Shown: one piece after another, positions 36,383 through 44,379 of the stretch
How the letters are laid out: the number at the start of each line of letters is the position of its first letter
Numbering within the stretch: the first letter of the stretch is position 1
DNA from: Lamprocystis purpurea DSM 4197
GTDB taxonomy: Bacteria; Pseudomonadota; Gammaproteobacteria; Chromatiales; Chromatiaceae
Direction of reading: 5' to 3'
DNA length: 52,070 nt
NCBI RefSeq assembly: GCF_000379525.1
Contig: NZ_KB902521.1
Span: 1-52,070 of the forward strand
Translations under genes and position numbers: made by a program
The notes under the pieces: generated by a model
What the model was told of the DNA's origin: nothing
What the model saw: the letters and a program-made list of their open reading frames with translations, nothing else
Databases searched by the model: none

Positions 36383-37362
36383 CTAAGAAGATCAAATTTC
36401 CCCCGCCGGATTTGCAGATCAGTTTTGCTCTTGCGCTTAAACGGTTCCGCGCTCTCTACTTGCAGAACGCCTTGCTGGAGACGGTACGCAATATGGATAT
36501 TCCGGAGCTGGATCGTCAACTCGCACAATTCGTCTCACCAACGGATCTGTCGGCCATGGCTCAATATGGATTGCGCGGGGAGTTACTGTTTCCGGTGCCG
36601 ATCCTGCTCGAATCAAAACCTCATCTTCTGGGATATTATCGGATGCTTATGGGCTTCAGTCAGAAGGAGTTCTACGGGCATGACAAAGGTTTCGGGGTCG
36701 GGTACTTCAAGTCCATGGAAGAGAAAGGTAAAATCAGCAAAACTGCGGCTGAAGATTTGCCTGCGCTGTGCACCGCGTTCTGCGAAACGGCTTCTATTTT
36801 GCTGGAGGGTATCGGCCCATTGCGCCTGAGCCGAGACCTGCTGGACGATCTGACGCTTTTGACCGTCGGGCCTCAGTTGCGGGGAGGCGCGAACAATAAA
36901 CGCGGTAGCGATGGCATAGTTCAGGTTTTCACGATCATCCGGGAAATCGTTTCTCATGTGATCGCTGAAGTGCACGAGAATGCTATTGAAGTGAACAGTG
37001 CTACCGGTCGTCTTTTCTTGATCGAATTCGCGCCCGATCCGGATATAATAATCCGGGAAGAGATGGCCCATCACAATTACCGCAACGTCGTTGCGATCGA
37101 GATCAAGAGCGGCACTGATGTTTCAAACATTCATAACCGAATTGGCGAGGCCGAAAAGAGCCACCAGAAAGCGCGGCAGCGCGGCTTTACCGAGTGCTGG
37201 ACTATCGTCAACGTCAACCGTCTCGACTTACTCAAGGCGCGAAGCGAATCGCCGTCGACTGATCGCTTTTACTCGCTCATCAGTCTCGTGACACGAACCG
37301 GCGAAGAGTACGCCGACTTTCGGCGCAGGGTGATGTCGCTGACAGCGATTCCGGCACCGTGA
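36379..37362 (+). CDS. Type II restriction endonuclease, XcyI/Cfr9I family (predicted C^CCGGG)
   Basis: A 327-residue endonuclease that resembles R.XcyI, R.Cfr9I and R.XmaI along its length: it starts MTKKIKFPPPDLQISFAL and has a helical N-terminal half. A PD-(D/E)xK core runs from a Glu in the VHENAIEV stretch through D222 (APDPDIII) to the E241-I-K243 pair (VVAIEIKSGTD). The catalytic residues look intact. The start overlaps the methylase stop; no controller (C) gene is visible, in line with memory of Cfr9I. The gene is visibly richer in A+T than the gsp genes around it, which suggests acquisition. Confidence 0.85.
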   Translation: MTKKIKFPPPDLQISFALALKRFRALYLQNALLETVRNMDIPELDRQLAQFVSPTDLSAMAQYGLRGELLFPVPILLESKPHLLGYYRMLMGFSQKEFYGHDKGFGVGYFKSMEEKGKISKTAAEDLPALCTAFCETASILLEGIGPLRLSRDLLDDLTLLTVGPQLRGGANNKRGSDGIVQVFTIIREIVSHVIAEVHENAIEVNSATGRLFLIEFAPDPDIIIREEMAHHNYRNVVAIEIKSGTDVSNIHNRIGEAEKSHQKARQRGFTECWTIVNVNRLDLLKARSESPSTDRFYSLISLVTRTGEEYADFRRRVMSLTAIPAP

Positions 37363-37416
37363 CTCGTCTTCTGCGCTCCAGCAACGAGTCAGAAATAAGT
37401 TAAACAACGAATACAA

Positions 37417-37468
<52 letters not shown>

Positions 37469-37524
37469 AATCGGAGGAACGATTCAACTTGGGTATGAGC
37501 AGCCGGTCTATCGCGCTTCGATAA

Positions 37525-37675
37525 GCCACCCCGGAAGATGAAAGTCTCCCGTGGGAGCGGCGTCCCGCCGCGATGCGGTGCTGCGGTGACCCCGAACGCT
37601 GCGGCTGCGCGTCCGGCTCCGTCGCGGCGGGACGCCGCTCCCACAGGGTCGCTGCGCGACTTTCACGGTAAAGCC
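37525..37675 (+). repeat. Palindromic repeat A, copy 2
   Basis: Same boundaries (GCCACCCCGGAAGATGAA to TTTCACGGTAAAGCC) and the same GTGGGAGCGGCGTCCCGCC arms as the copy at 18322-18470, with a different loop. It is followed by a shared GCCGGAACGATGATCAA and then repeat B, the same order as at the other locus. Confidence 0.85.
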
Positions 37676-37748
37676 TTGACCTCCAGTTGCGGACCGGCCG
37701 TCGCTTGCCGGAACGATGATCAAGGCCGAGAGAGTCTTTGCGGGTATG

Positions 37749-37846
37749 ATATAGCGTTCGCACCTGATATCCAGGCAGACTTTCGTGTAGGGGCGGGTTT
37801 GAAACCCGCCCCTACGTCCGGTAATCACGTCCGAAGGCTATAATCT
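37749..37846 (+). repeat. Palindromic repeat B, copy 3
   Basis: The left arm ATATAGCGTTCGCACCTGAT mirrors the right arm ATCACGTCCGAAGGCTATAA at about 16 of 20 positions, around a perfect GGCGGGTTTGAAACCCGCC core. TATAAT at 37839-37844 points toward the phosphatase gene and might serve as a -10. Confidence 0.85.
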
Positions 37847-37860
37847 CGACAACGACAACG
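37847..37860 (-). repeat. Mirror copy of the CGTTGT hexamer repeat
   Basis: CGACAACGACAACG, the reverse complement of the CGTTGT tandem at 37418-37468, closing the repeat block 37400-37870. With the first tract it makes the whole block a large inverted arrangement. Confidence 0.6.
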
Positions 37861-37968
37861 ATGTTAAAGGCATTCTCTGACGGACTTATTTAACTCAGTT
37901 AGTGAGCCGTTCCTGAGGCAAAACCGACGACACCCTCCCGTGCTGGGCGGCGCAACGAGTGATCCGAG

Positions 37969-38586
37969 ATGACGACAACCAAGCTCTGCATCACCAGGCA
38001 TGGCGAGACCAACTGGAATATCTTCGGGATACTTCAGGGCTGGATCGATGTGCCGCTGAACGACAAGGGCCGCATACAGGCTCTGGAATTGGCCCAGGCG
38101 CTGGCGGGCCAGGGTTTTTCGCGGGTCTGTACCAGCCCGTTGCGACGGTCGGCGGAGACCGCCGAGATCATTGCCGAGGCCTGGGGGATGCCGCCCCCGA
38201 TGGCTTACGAGGGCCTGAAGGAGCGCAATTTCGGTCTGATTCAGGGCCAGCCCAAGAGCGAACTGGCCGAAAGCCACCCAGGTCTCTACCAGGAGATTCT
38301 GCGGCGCAATCCGGCGGCGCATTTCGACGAGGGGGAGTCCGTGGATCATTTCGCCGATCGGGTGATCGCCGCCTTGCATGAGGTTGCGGAACAGCATTCC
38401 GGTGAGCGGGTGCTGATCATCACCCACGGTTGGGTCATGGATGTGATCACGCGCCACATCAGCGGCCTGCCGCGCACCGCCGTGCTGGATTTGAAGCGCA
38501 AGAACGGCGAGTCGATCTGGCTTGAGCTGACGCCCGCCGCGACCTTTGTCGAAAGTGATGCCGCAAGCGTCCTGGGATCCGGTTGA
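37969..38586 (+). CDS. Histidine phosphatase family protein (GpmB/CobC-like)
   Basis: Cytoplasmic phosphoesterase of 205 residues with the phospho-His motif ITRHGETNWN (residues about 8-17), the LNDKGRIQALELA block, CTSPLRRSAETAEII with the second Arg, the acidic LKERNFGLIQG loop and the second catalytic His in IITHGWVMD. The family includes GpmB-like phosphatases and alpha-ribazole phosphatase; the substrate cannot be told. It lies alone between the repeat block and gspG, in the 3.5 kb that split the secretion cluster. Confidence 0.9.
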   Translation: MTTTKLCITRHGETNWNIFGILQGWIDVPLNDKGRIQALELAQALAGQGFSRVCTSPLRRSAETAEIIAEAWGMPPPMAYEGLKERNFGLIQGQPKSELAESHPGLYQEILRRNPAAHFDEGESVDHFADRVIAALHEVAEQHSGERVLIITHGWVMDVITRHISGLPRTAVLDLKRKNGESIWLELTPAATFVESDAASVLGSG

Positions 38587-38745
38587 TAGGTCACGCAGTG
38601 TGCGTGCTGGTCGGGGTCGCCTGACGGCGCTCCGCGGGAACCGCTCAGTCGCCACATGGTCACACTGTCGCGGGTCAACGCTGGCCCTCGGTGTTGAGCC
38701 TCACTAGAATGATGTTGTTTTTTACAACGGTCCGGAGGACCTGCA

Positions 38746-39174
38746 ATGCGTCCGAAGTTGTCTAAGCGTACCGTCGGCTTCACCCTGGTCGAACTCCTGG
38801 TGGTGCTCGCCATCCTGGGTCTGCTGGCCGGGCTGGTGGGGCCTCAGGTCATGAAATTTCTGGGGAGTTCCAAGACCAAGACCGCCAAGCTGCAAATCGA
38901 GGACTTGGTTGCGACCATGGATCTCTATCGTCTGGAGACGGGGCGTTATCCGACCGGCGAAGAGGGGCTGGAGGCACTGGTGACCAAGCCGGGCAATGCC
39001 GCCAATTGGAACGGTCCCTACCTCAAGAAGGGGGATGTTCCCAAGGATCCTTGGGGCTTCGAGTATCAGTACCGCTTTCCCGGCGAGCACGGCGGGGTCG
39101 ATATCTGGACCCTGGGCGCCGACAACCGGGAGGGTGGGGAAGCGGAGAACGCGGACGTCAGGAGTTGGGAGTAA
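38746..39174 (+). CDS. gspG: Major type II pseudopilin GspG
   Basis: Main subunit of the pseudopilus, 142 residues. The prepilin signal KRTVG|FTLVELLVVLAILG is cleaved before Phe by the GspO/PilD peptidase, with Glu5 of the mature protein present. The C-terminal half shows the GspG calcium/loop region: GRYPTGEEGLEAL, GPYLKKGDVPKDPWGFEY and YRFPGEHGGVDIWTLGAD. A strong GGAGG ribosome site lies 9 bases before ATG 38746. First gene of the second gsp block; gspH follows after 22 bases. Confidence 0.96.
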   Translation: MRPKLSKRTVGFTLVELLVVLAILGLLAGLVGPQVMKFLGSSKTKTAKLQIEDLVATMDLYRLETGRYPTGEEGLEALVTKPGNAANWNGPYLKKGDVPKDPWGFEYQYRFPGEHGGVDIWTLGADNREGGEAENADVRSWE

Positions 39175-39196
39175 GCAGCCGCCAGTCGCATCAGTG

Positions 39197-39688
39197 ATGC
39201 GCGTTGACCGTTGGTCGGGCGGCACGGCCGTAGGTTCTCGGGGTTTCACGCTGATCGAACTGGTGGTCGTGCTGGCCGTTGCGGCCTTGCTCATGACGGT
39301 GGTCCCGCCCTTGATCTCAGCGGCCTTGCCCGGCGTGGAGCTCAAGGCCGCGGCGCGGCGCACTGCGGCCACCCTGCGGCTCGCCCGCGAGACCGCCATC
39401 CGCACCGGTGTGGATACCGTGTTGGTGGTGGATGTGGAAGAGCGGTTGTTGGAACTCCCCGGTTTTCGTACGGTCTCGCTGCCGCGCCGGCTGCGGGTCA
39501 AGCTCGACGCGGCGCAACGTGAGATGTTGGATGACCAGCGCGGCGCCATCCGGTTCTTTCCGGACGGCAGTTCCACCGGCGGGGTCATTCTCCTGGCGCG
39601 TGGTGACGCACGGGAGGATTCGGGCTTCCAGGTCGGTGTCAACTGGCTGACCGGCCGGGTGCGCATGGCTGCCGTGGGTGGCAAATGA
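39197..39688 (+). CDS. gspH: Minor pseudopilin GspH
   Basis: A 163-residue minor pseudopilin with the processing site SRG|FTLIELVVVLAVAALLM and a GspH-type beta domain (LARETAIRTGVDTVLVVDVE, GAIRFFPDGSSTGG, then VNWLTGRVRM). ATG 39197 is the only start that leaves a short leader. The last four bases overlap gspI (ATGA), so the minor pseudopilins H-I-J are coupled. Confidence 0.93.
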   Translation: MRVDRWSGGTAVGSRGFTLIELVVVLAVAALLMTVVPPLISAALPGVELKAAARRTAATLRLARETAIRTGVDTVLVVDVEERLLELPGFRTVSLPRRLRVKLDAAQREMLDDQRGAIRFFPDGSSTGGVILLARGDAREDSGFQVGVNWLTGRVRMAAVGGK

Positions 39689-40107
39689 TTCGCGGTCGGT
39701 CCTGGTCGACGGGACAGGCCGGCTTTTCGCTGCTGGAGGTGCTGGTCGCCTTCGCGATCCTGGCGGTCTCGCTCGGGGTGCTGATGCAGATCTTCTCCCG
39801 TGCCACCCAAACCACCATGACCGCGGCTCAGTACAGCCGTGCCGTCTCGCTCGCGGAAGCGCGGCTGGCCGCGGTCGGGAGCGCGATTCCCCTGGAGGCG
39901 GGCGTGACCTCCGGCGACCCTGAGGATGGATTTGCCTGGGAGCTGACCGTCATCCCGACCCAACTCACCGCCGAGGAGCCAGGATTGCTTGCCGAAGCGC
40001 CGATGGTTACGCCCTATCGGATCACGGCGCTCGTGGTATGGCAAGACGGCGCCCGGACCCGGCGCCTGACGCTGAGCACCCTGCGCCTGGGCGAGCGGGT
40101 GGAATAG
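39685..40107 (+). CDS. gspI: Minor pseudopilin GspI
   Basis: A 140-residue minor pseudopilin of the tip complex. Leader GQAG|FSLLEVLVAFAILAVS with the conserved Glu, then the AVSLAEARLAAVG helix and beta strands FAWELTVIP and VVWQDGARTRRLTL. It starts inside the last codons of gspH and its TAG overlaps the GTG of gspJ by one base. Confidence 0.93.
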   Translation: MIRGRSWSTGQAGFSLLEVLVAFAILAVSLGVLMQIFSRATQTTMTAAQYSRAVSLAEARLAAVGSAIPLEAGVTSGDPEDGFAWELTVIPTQLTAEEPGLLAEAPMVTPYRITALVVWQDGARTRRLTLSTLRLGERVE

Positions 40108-40844
40108 TGTATACGTTCCTTCCCCTGTTGGGTCAAGGTGCAAGGTCTGACGCGGGACCGCGCCGCGCCCGCGGTTTTACCCTGGTCGAATTGCTGATTG
40201 CCCTGGCGATGGTCAGTCTGATCACCGTCCTGCTGTTTTCCGGATTGCGGCTCGGTTCCCGTTCTTGGGACGCCGTGGAGGCTTCCGCTGACCGTACCGG
40301 TGCCTTGCGTCTCGCCCATGGCTTTCTACTGCGCACACTCATCCAGGCACGGGCGGCATCTCTGGTGTTTGACGGTGCGATGCTTCCGGTTTTCGCCGGC
40401 GATGCGGAGCGGCTCGAATACGTCGCCCCCTTGTCGGAACATGTCGGTGTGCCTGGACTCTATGTCTTGCGACTGCAAGTGGAAGGGTCGGGAGATCGTC
40501 GCAATCTGGTCCTGACCCGCTGGCTGATCCATCCCGAGATACTCGAAGGTACTGATGAGATACCCAAATGGGAGCCGCTCAAGGAGGATTCGCAGATGAG
40601 CCTCGGGTCGATACCCCCGGACCAGGATGCGGCCGCGGGGGCCTTTGGGCGCACCCTGCTCCTGGAGGGCGTGGCTGGGCTGGAGTTGAGCTATTTCGGC
40701 GTGACGGGGGGCGAGAGCGATCCCGAATGGCATAACGAATGGTTGGAGCAAGCGACGCCCCCGTCCCTGTTGCGCATCCACCTGACCACGAGCGAGCAGA
40801 CATGGCCGGACTTGATCGTCGCGTTGCCCACCCAGCCCGGCTGA
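40107..40844 (+). CDS. gspJ: Minor pseudopilin GspJ
   Basis: A 245-residue minor pseudopilin. The processing site is RARG|FTLVELLIALAMVSLI after a 23-residue leader. The body fits GspJ (LRLGSRSWDAVE, AERLEYVAPLSE, LELSYFGVTGGESDPEWHNEW). The start is a GTG overlapping the gspI stop (TAGTG); the 23-residue leader is longer than usual. The 3' end overlaps the proposed gspK start by 43 bases. Confidence 0.92.
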   Translation: MYTFLPLLGQGARSDAGPRRARGFTLVELLIALAMVSLITVLLFSGLRLGSRSWDAVEASADRTGALRLAHGFLLRTLIQARAASLVFDGAMLPVFAGDAERLEYVAPLSEHVGVPGLYVLRLQVEGSGDRRNLVLTRWLIHPEILEGTDEIPKWEPLKEDSQMSLGSIPPDQDAAAGAFGRTLLLEGVAGLELSYFGVTGGESDPEWHNEWLEQATPPSLLRIHLTTSEQTWPDLIVALPTQPG

Positions 40845-41785
40845 GCTGCCTTGTCGGTTCGCGCCGCGGCATCGCCTTGGTGCTGGTCCTCTGGGTCCTG
40901 ACGCTATTGACTGTGATGGCCGTGGGTATGACTGCGGCGCAGCGCACTGAGACCGCCCTGACCGAGAATCAGATCGCCGACGCCCGTTTCCGCGCGCTGA
41001 CCGATGCCGCGATCGCCTACACCCTGTTCGGCTTTCTCAACCCGCCGCCCGCGGCGCCTGAGGTCGGGTTGGGTACCGATGAGACCGCGGCACCGGTTTG
41101 GCTGCCCAACGGTGCGCCACGGTCCTGGGAGTTCGACGGTACCGCGTTGAGCATCGCGGTGTTCAACGAGCAGTCGCGAATCAACCTGAATCAGACGCCG
41201 GCGCCGATCCTGGCCGCTCTGATGGTTGCGTTGGGGGTGGAGGATGAAGCGGCCGGCGCAATCGGCGACGCCATTCTCGACTGGCGCGACGAGGATGATC
41301 TGAAGCAACTGAACGGGGCGGAGGACAGCGATTACGAGGACGACGGACGGGTCGCCGGGGCCAAGGACGCCCCGTTCGTCGCTGTCGAGGAACTGCAGCA
41401 GGTGCTGGGGATGACGCGCGAACTTTACCTGCTCTTGGCCCCGGAGTTGACCGTCGATACCGAGGGCGATCAGGTGGAGCAGACCTTTGCGTCGGCGGCG
41501 GTGCTGGCCGCCCTGCAAGGCATCTCGATGGAGGAGGCGCAGCTTCAGGTTCAGGAGCGGGACCAGCCGACGCTTCCGGACGGCCAGATACCACCCGCTG
41601 CGAATCGTGGCGGACCGCTTTATCGCATCCAGGTCAGGGAGCAGGGACGGACGGCGAGCGCCCGCGGCATGGAGGCGTTGGTGGAGGCGGCGCCTGGTCA
41701 GACGCCGCCCTACCAGGTCCGTTGGCGACGCTTCGGATTGATAACCGCCTCGCCGACTCCGCTCGTGGTCGAAGATGGCGGATGA
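40802..41785 (+). CDS. gspK: Minor pseudopilin GspK
   Basis: Largest minor pseudopilin, 327 residues, thought to cap the pseudopilus tip. The leader ends SRRG|IALVLVLWVLTLLTVMA, lacking Glu5 as is typical of GspK. The domain shows FNEQSRINLNQTP, DAILDWRDEDDLKQLNGAED, FVAVEELQQVLGMT and the late YRIQVREQGRTAS. ATG 40802 is chosen over an in-frame upstream ATG (40739) because of the shorter leader. A 184-base gap follows before gspL. Confidence 0.93.
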   Translation: MAGLDRRVAHPARLSCLVGSRRGIALVLVLWVLTLLTVMAVGMTAAQRTETALTENQIADARFRALTDAAIAYTLFGFLNPPPAAPEVGLGTDETAAPVWLPNGAPRSWEFDGTALSIAVFNEQSRINLNQTPAPILAALMVALGVEDEAAGAIGDAILDWRDEDDLKQLNGAEDSDYEDDGRVAGAKDAPFVAVEELQQVLGMTRELYLLLAPELTVDTEGDQVEQTFASAAVLAALQGISMEEAQLQVQERDQPTLPDGQIPPAANRGGPLYRIQVREQGRTASARGMEALVEAAPGQTPPYQVRWRRFGLITASPTPLVVEDGG

Positions 41786-41969
41786 CTGGCGTCGGGCGCA
41801 GTCCTCGTCTTACACTGCAACTCCCGTGGCGGATTCGCGGCAAGCCGAGCCGAGCCCAACAAATTCCATCGCTTCCGATACCCGTCGTTGTTGGTTTCTC
41901 GTTTCTCGTTTTTCGTAACCCGATGCTTGATCAACACGAACGAAAAACCCAAAACCGTTCCGCATATCT

Positions 41970-43067
41970 ATGTCACTGATCGACCGTTTACGCAGTATTG
42001 GGAGCGGACTCCTGCGCCGCCCATCCGCCGTCGATCTGGGCCTGTCCGGGGAGCCCTTTGTCGCCTGTTTACCGGCGGCCGTGCGGCATTATCTGGCGCA
42101 GCGGGATCGGCGCCTGATCGTCTCACCCGATGGCCCGATCGCGAAACTCTTGCTGGCGACAGGTGAGGCGCAAGCGGTTTTGGGTACGCTGGAGATGACC
42201 GGGCGCGACCCGCTGCCCGCGGCCGTTGCCGGGGGCACCAAGGATCAGCACCGACTCACCGTGCTGATGCTCCAGGGCGCCGCAGTGTTGTCCCGCCGCA
42301 CCTCATTGCCGTCGCAGGTCCGGGACAACCTGGTCCAGGTCCTGCGCGTTGAGTTGGATCGGCTGTCGCCCTTCAAGCCGGAGCAGGTCGCGTACGATTA
42401 TCGTATCGTCAGCGGTGGTCCAGGGGACGCGCGGATTGGGGTCGAACTGGCGTTGGCCCGGCGCGATCTGATCGATGGTTGGCTGAAACGGCTGCGCGAG
42501 CTCGGGTCGCCGGTCGACCAGGTGACCTGGGAGGGGGCTTGGCCACGCGCCAATCTCCTGGCGCCGGCGGAGCGTCCGCGTCGGCGGCAGCCGCTGTTCG
42601 ATCCCACCAAACTGTTGCTTGTCCTGGTTCTGTTGCTGGGTGTCGCGGCGCTGGCGACCCCACTCTGGCAAAAGGGCCAGCGGCTCGAAGCCATCGAGTC
42701 GGAGGTGCGTAAGGCGCGAACCCAGGCCGTGCAGGTGGATGAACTGCGCCAGGAACTGGAGCGGGCGAGGCGCGGGAGTACGGAGGTCCTACGCCAGAAA
42801 CTGGAACAACCGCGGATGCTTGCGATGTTGCGCGAGCTGACCGATCGGATTCCTAATGACACCTGGGTGCAGAGTCTGGAGTACCAGAACAGCGAAGTCC
42901 AACTCCGTGGCGAGTCCGGTCAGGCAACGGCTTTGATCGGACTCCTGGAGGACGCCCCGGGGATCGATGGCGTGTCCTTCCGCTCCCCTGTGACCCAGGT
43001 GGCGCGGACCGGCAAAGAGCGTTTCAATCTCGCCTTCACCTACAAGCAGAGCGAGCCCGCGCCATGA
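41970..43067 (+). CDS. gspL: Type II secretion protein GspL (PilN-type C-terminus)
   Basis: Inner-membrane linker between GspE and the periplasmic parts, 365 residues. The cytoplasmic N-terminal part is a shortened actin-like GspL domain (about 1-200, with LPSQVRDNLVQVLRVELDRL). One transmembrane helix is at about 212-232 (LLLVLVLLLGVAALATPLW), followed by a coiled coil and a periplasmic PilN-like ferredoxin fold (LRELTDRIPNDTWVQSLEYQ). This PilN-like form is common in environmental systems. The last four bases overlap gspM. The 184 bases before it hold an A/T-rich stretch with GTTTTTCGT/ACGAAAAAC half-mirrors but no clear signal. Confidence 0.85.
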   Translation: MSLIDRLRSIGSGLLRRPSAVDLGLSGEPFVACLPAAVRHYLAQRDRRLIVSPDGPIAKLLLATGEAQAVLGTLEMTGRDPLPAAVAGGTKDQHRLTVLMLQGAAVLSRRTSLPSQVRDNLVQVLRVELDRLSPFKPEQVAYDYRIVSGGPGDARIGVELALARRDLIDGWLKRLRELGSPVDQVTWEGAWPRANLLAPAERPRRRQPLFDPTKLLLVLVLLLGVAALATPLWQKGQRLEAIESEVRKARTQAVQVDELRQELERARRGSTEVLRQKLEQPRMLAMLRELTDRIPNDTWVQSLEYQNSEVQLRGESGQATALIGLLEDAPGIDGVSFRSPVTQVARTGKERFNLAFTYKQSEPAP

Positions 43068-43678
43068 CTGAGGTTGTCCCGGTGAAGCGCTATTGCGTCG
43101 TCGTCTGGGCGGCGGCGATGCTGCTGCCGATGCTGCTGATTGCCACGATCGCGGTTCCCTGGTTTGGCCAGGTGCAGCGGCTTGACGAGGGGATCGCCGC
43201 GGGCGAGGAGCAACTTCAGCGGTATCGCAGACTGATCGCGACGCTGCCGTCATTGCGGTCGGAACTGGAACAGGTCAACGACAATCAGGCGTTCAAAGCC
43301 TTCTATTTTGATGCGGCGACCGCGGCCTTGGCGGGCGCGGAGCTGCAGCGCAAGGTCCAGGACATCGTTACCGCCGCCAAGGGTCGGTTGATCAGTACGC
43401 AGTTGCTGCCGGAGGAGAAGGAGGAGCAGCCGGCGCGGGTGCGGCTGCGTACCCAGATTCAGGGGTCGACCGAGACCCTGCTCGAGGTGCTCCATCAGGT
43501 CGATCAGGCGCGTCCTTTTCTTTTTGTCGACCAGGTCTCGATTCGTTCCTCCGCACGCCCGGAACAACCCGAGCAGATGGTCCGCGGTCGCCCTGTTCGC
43601 CGCCCTCAGGTTGATGAGACGGGTGAATTGACCATTCGTCTGGACATCTTCGGGTTCGCTCTCGGGGACAAGACGTGA
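43064..43678 (+). CDS. gspM: Type II secretion protein GspM (PilO-like)
   Basis: Bitopic inner-membrane partner of GspL, 204 residues: a short cytoplasmic N-terminus, a helix at about 10-32 (CVVVWAAAMLLPMLLIATIA), a coiled coil (LDEGIAAGEEQLQRYRRLIA) and a PilO/GspM-type periplasmic domain (LLEVLHQVDQARPFLFVDQV). Start and stop each overlap a neighbour by four bases (ATGA), so L-M-N are translationally coupled. Confidence 0.85.
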   Translation: MTEVVPVKRYCVVVWAAAMLLPMLLIATIAVPWFGQVQRLDEGIAAGEEQLQRYRRLIATLPSLRSELEQVNDNQAFKAFYFDAATAALAGAELQRKVQDIVTAAKGRLISTQLLPEEKEEQPARVRLRTQIQGSTETLLEVLHQVDQARPFLFVDQVSIRSSARPEQPEQMVRGRPVRRPQVDETGELTIRLDIFGFALGDKT

Positions 43679-44379
43679 TCAGAAGCAGCTTGTTATTGCT
43701 GACCATGACCCTCGCGGGTCTGCTGGTTATCCAGTGGTGGCAATGGCCGCCGCCGCTGCCTGAGTTCGACAGTGAACGGCCGGACACCGCGGCGGTGAAT
43801 GGTCCGGACGACCCGGCGAGCGGTCAGTTGGACCAACTCGCCCTGCCCGATTCCAAGGAGGCTTTCGCCAGCGTGGTCGAGCGTCCCCTGTTCCGGCCCC
43901 AGCGCAAACCTCCGGACCCGCAGCCCGCGGAGCCCGCGCCCGAGGCGGCCGCCACGGAGGAAACCTCGCTGGAGGGAGCGGACTTGACCGCGGTTCTGAT
44001 CTCACCAGGCATCACCATGGCCTGGATCAGGGATCCAAGCGCGCCGGACCTCAAGCGTCTGCGGTTAGGTGATGAACATGCGGGCTGGTCGGTCAAGGGC
44101 ATCCTGGCCGATCGCGTCGTTCTGGAACGACAAGGAGAGACGAATGAGTTATTATTGCGCGACTTCGTGCAAACTCAAACCCCGCCCCCTGCGGTCCCTG
44201 TGCCGGCTGCGCCAAATCCAGCGGCGCGTCAGAATCCGGCGGCACAACGCCCGCCTCGACCATCCCAACGGGTTCCTCAGAACGCTGCGGCACCAGGCGG
44301 AGACCAGCGGGTCGTGCCGCCAAGAGCGCCCCAACCGAGACCTAATGTACCTCGACCAACACCGCAACGGCCGCAGTAA
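43675..44379 (+). CDS. GspC/GspN-like type II secretion component
   Basis: A 234-residue bitopic protein: N-terminal helix (SLLLLTMTLAGLLVIQWW), a linker, the FASVVERPLFRPQRKPP motif and a small beta domain (LTAVLISPGITMAWI, then GWSVKGILADRVVLERQ) resembling the homology region of GspC, which links the inner-membrane platform to the secretin. A Pro/Ala/Gln-rich tail of about 60 residues replaces the PDZ or coiled-coil end of classical GspC. It overlaps gspD by 35 bases. Whether to call it GspC or GspN is a matter of nomenclature. Confidence 0.75.
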   Translation: MIRSSLLLLTMTLAGLLVIQWWQWPPPLPEFDSERPDTAAVNGPDDPASGQLDQLALPDSKEAFASVVERPLFRPQRKPPDPQPAEPAPEAAATEETSLEGADLTAVLISPGITMAWIRDPSAPDLKRLRLGDEHAGWSVKGILADRVVLERQGETNELLLRDFVQTQTPPPAVPVPAAPNPAARQNPAAQRPPRPSQRVPQNAAAPGGDQRVVPPRAPQPRPNVPRPTPQRPQ

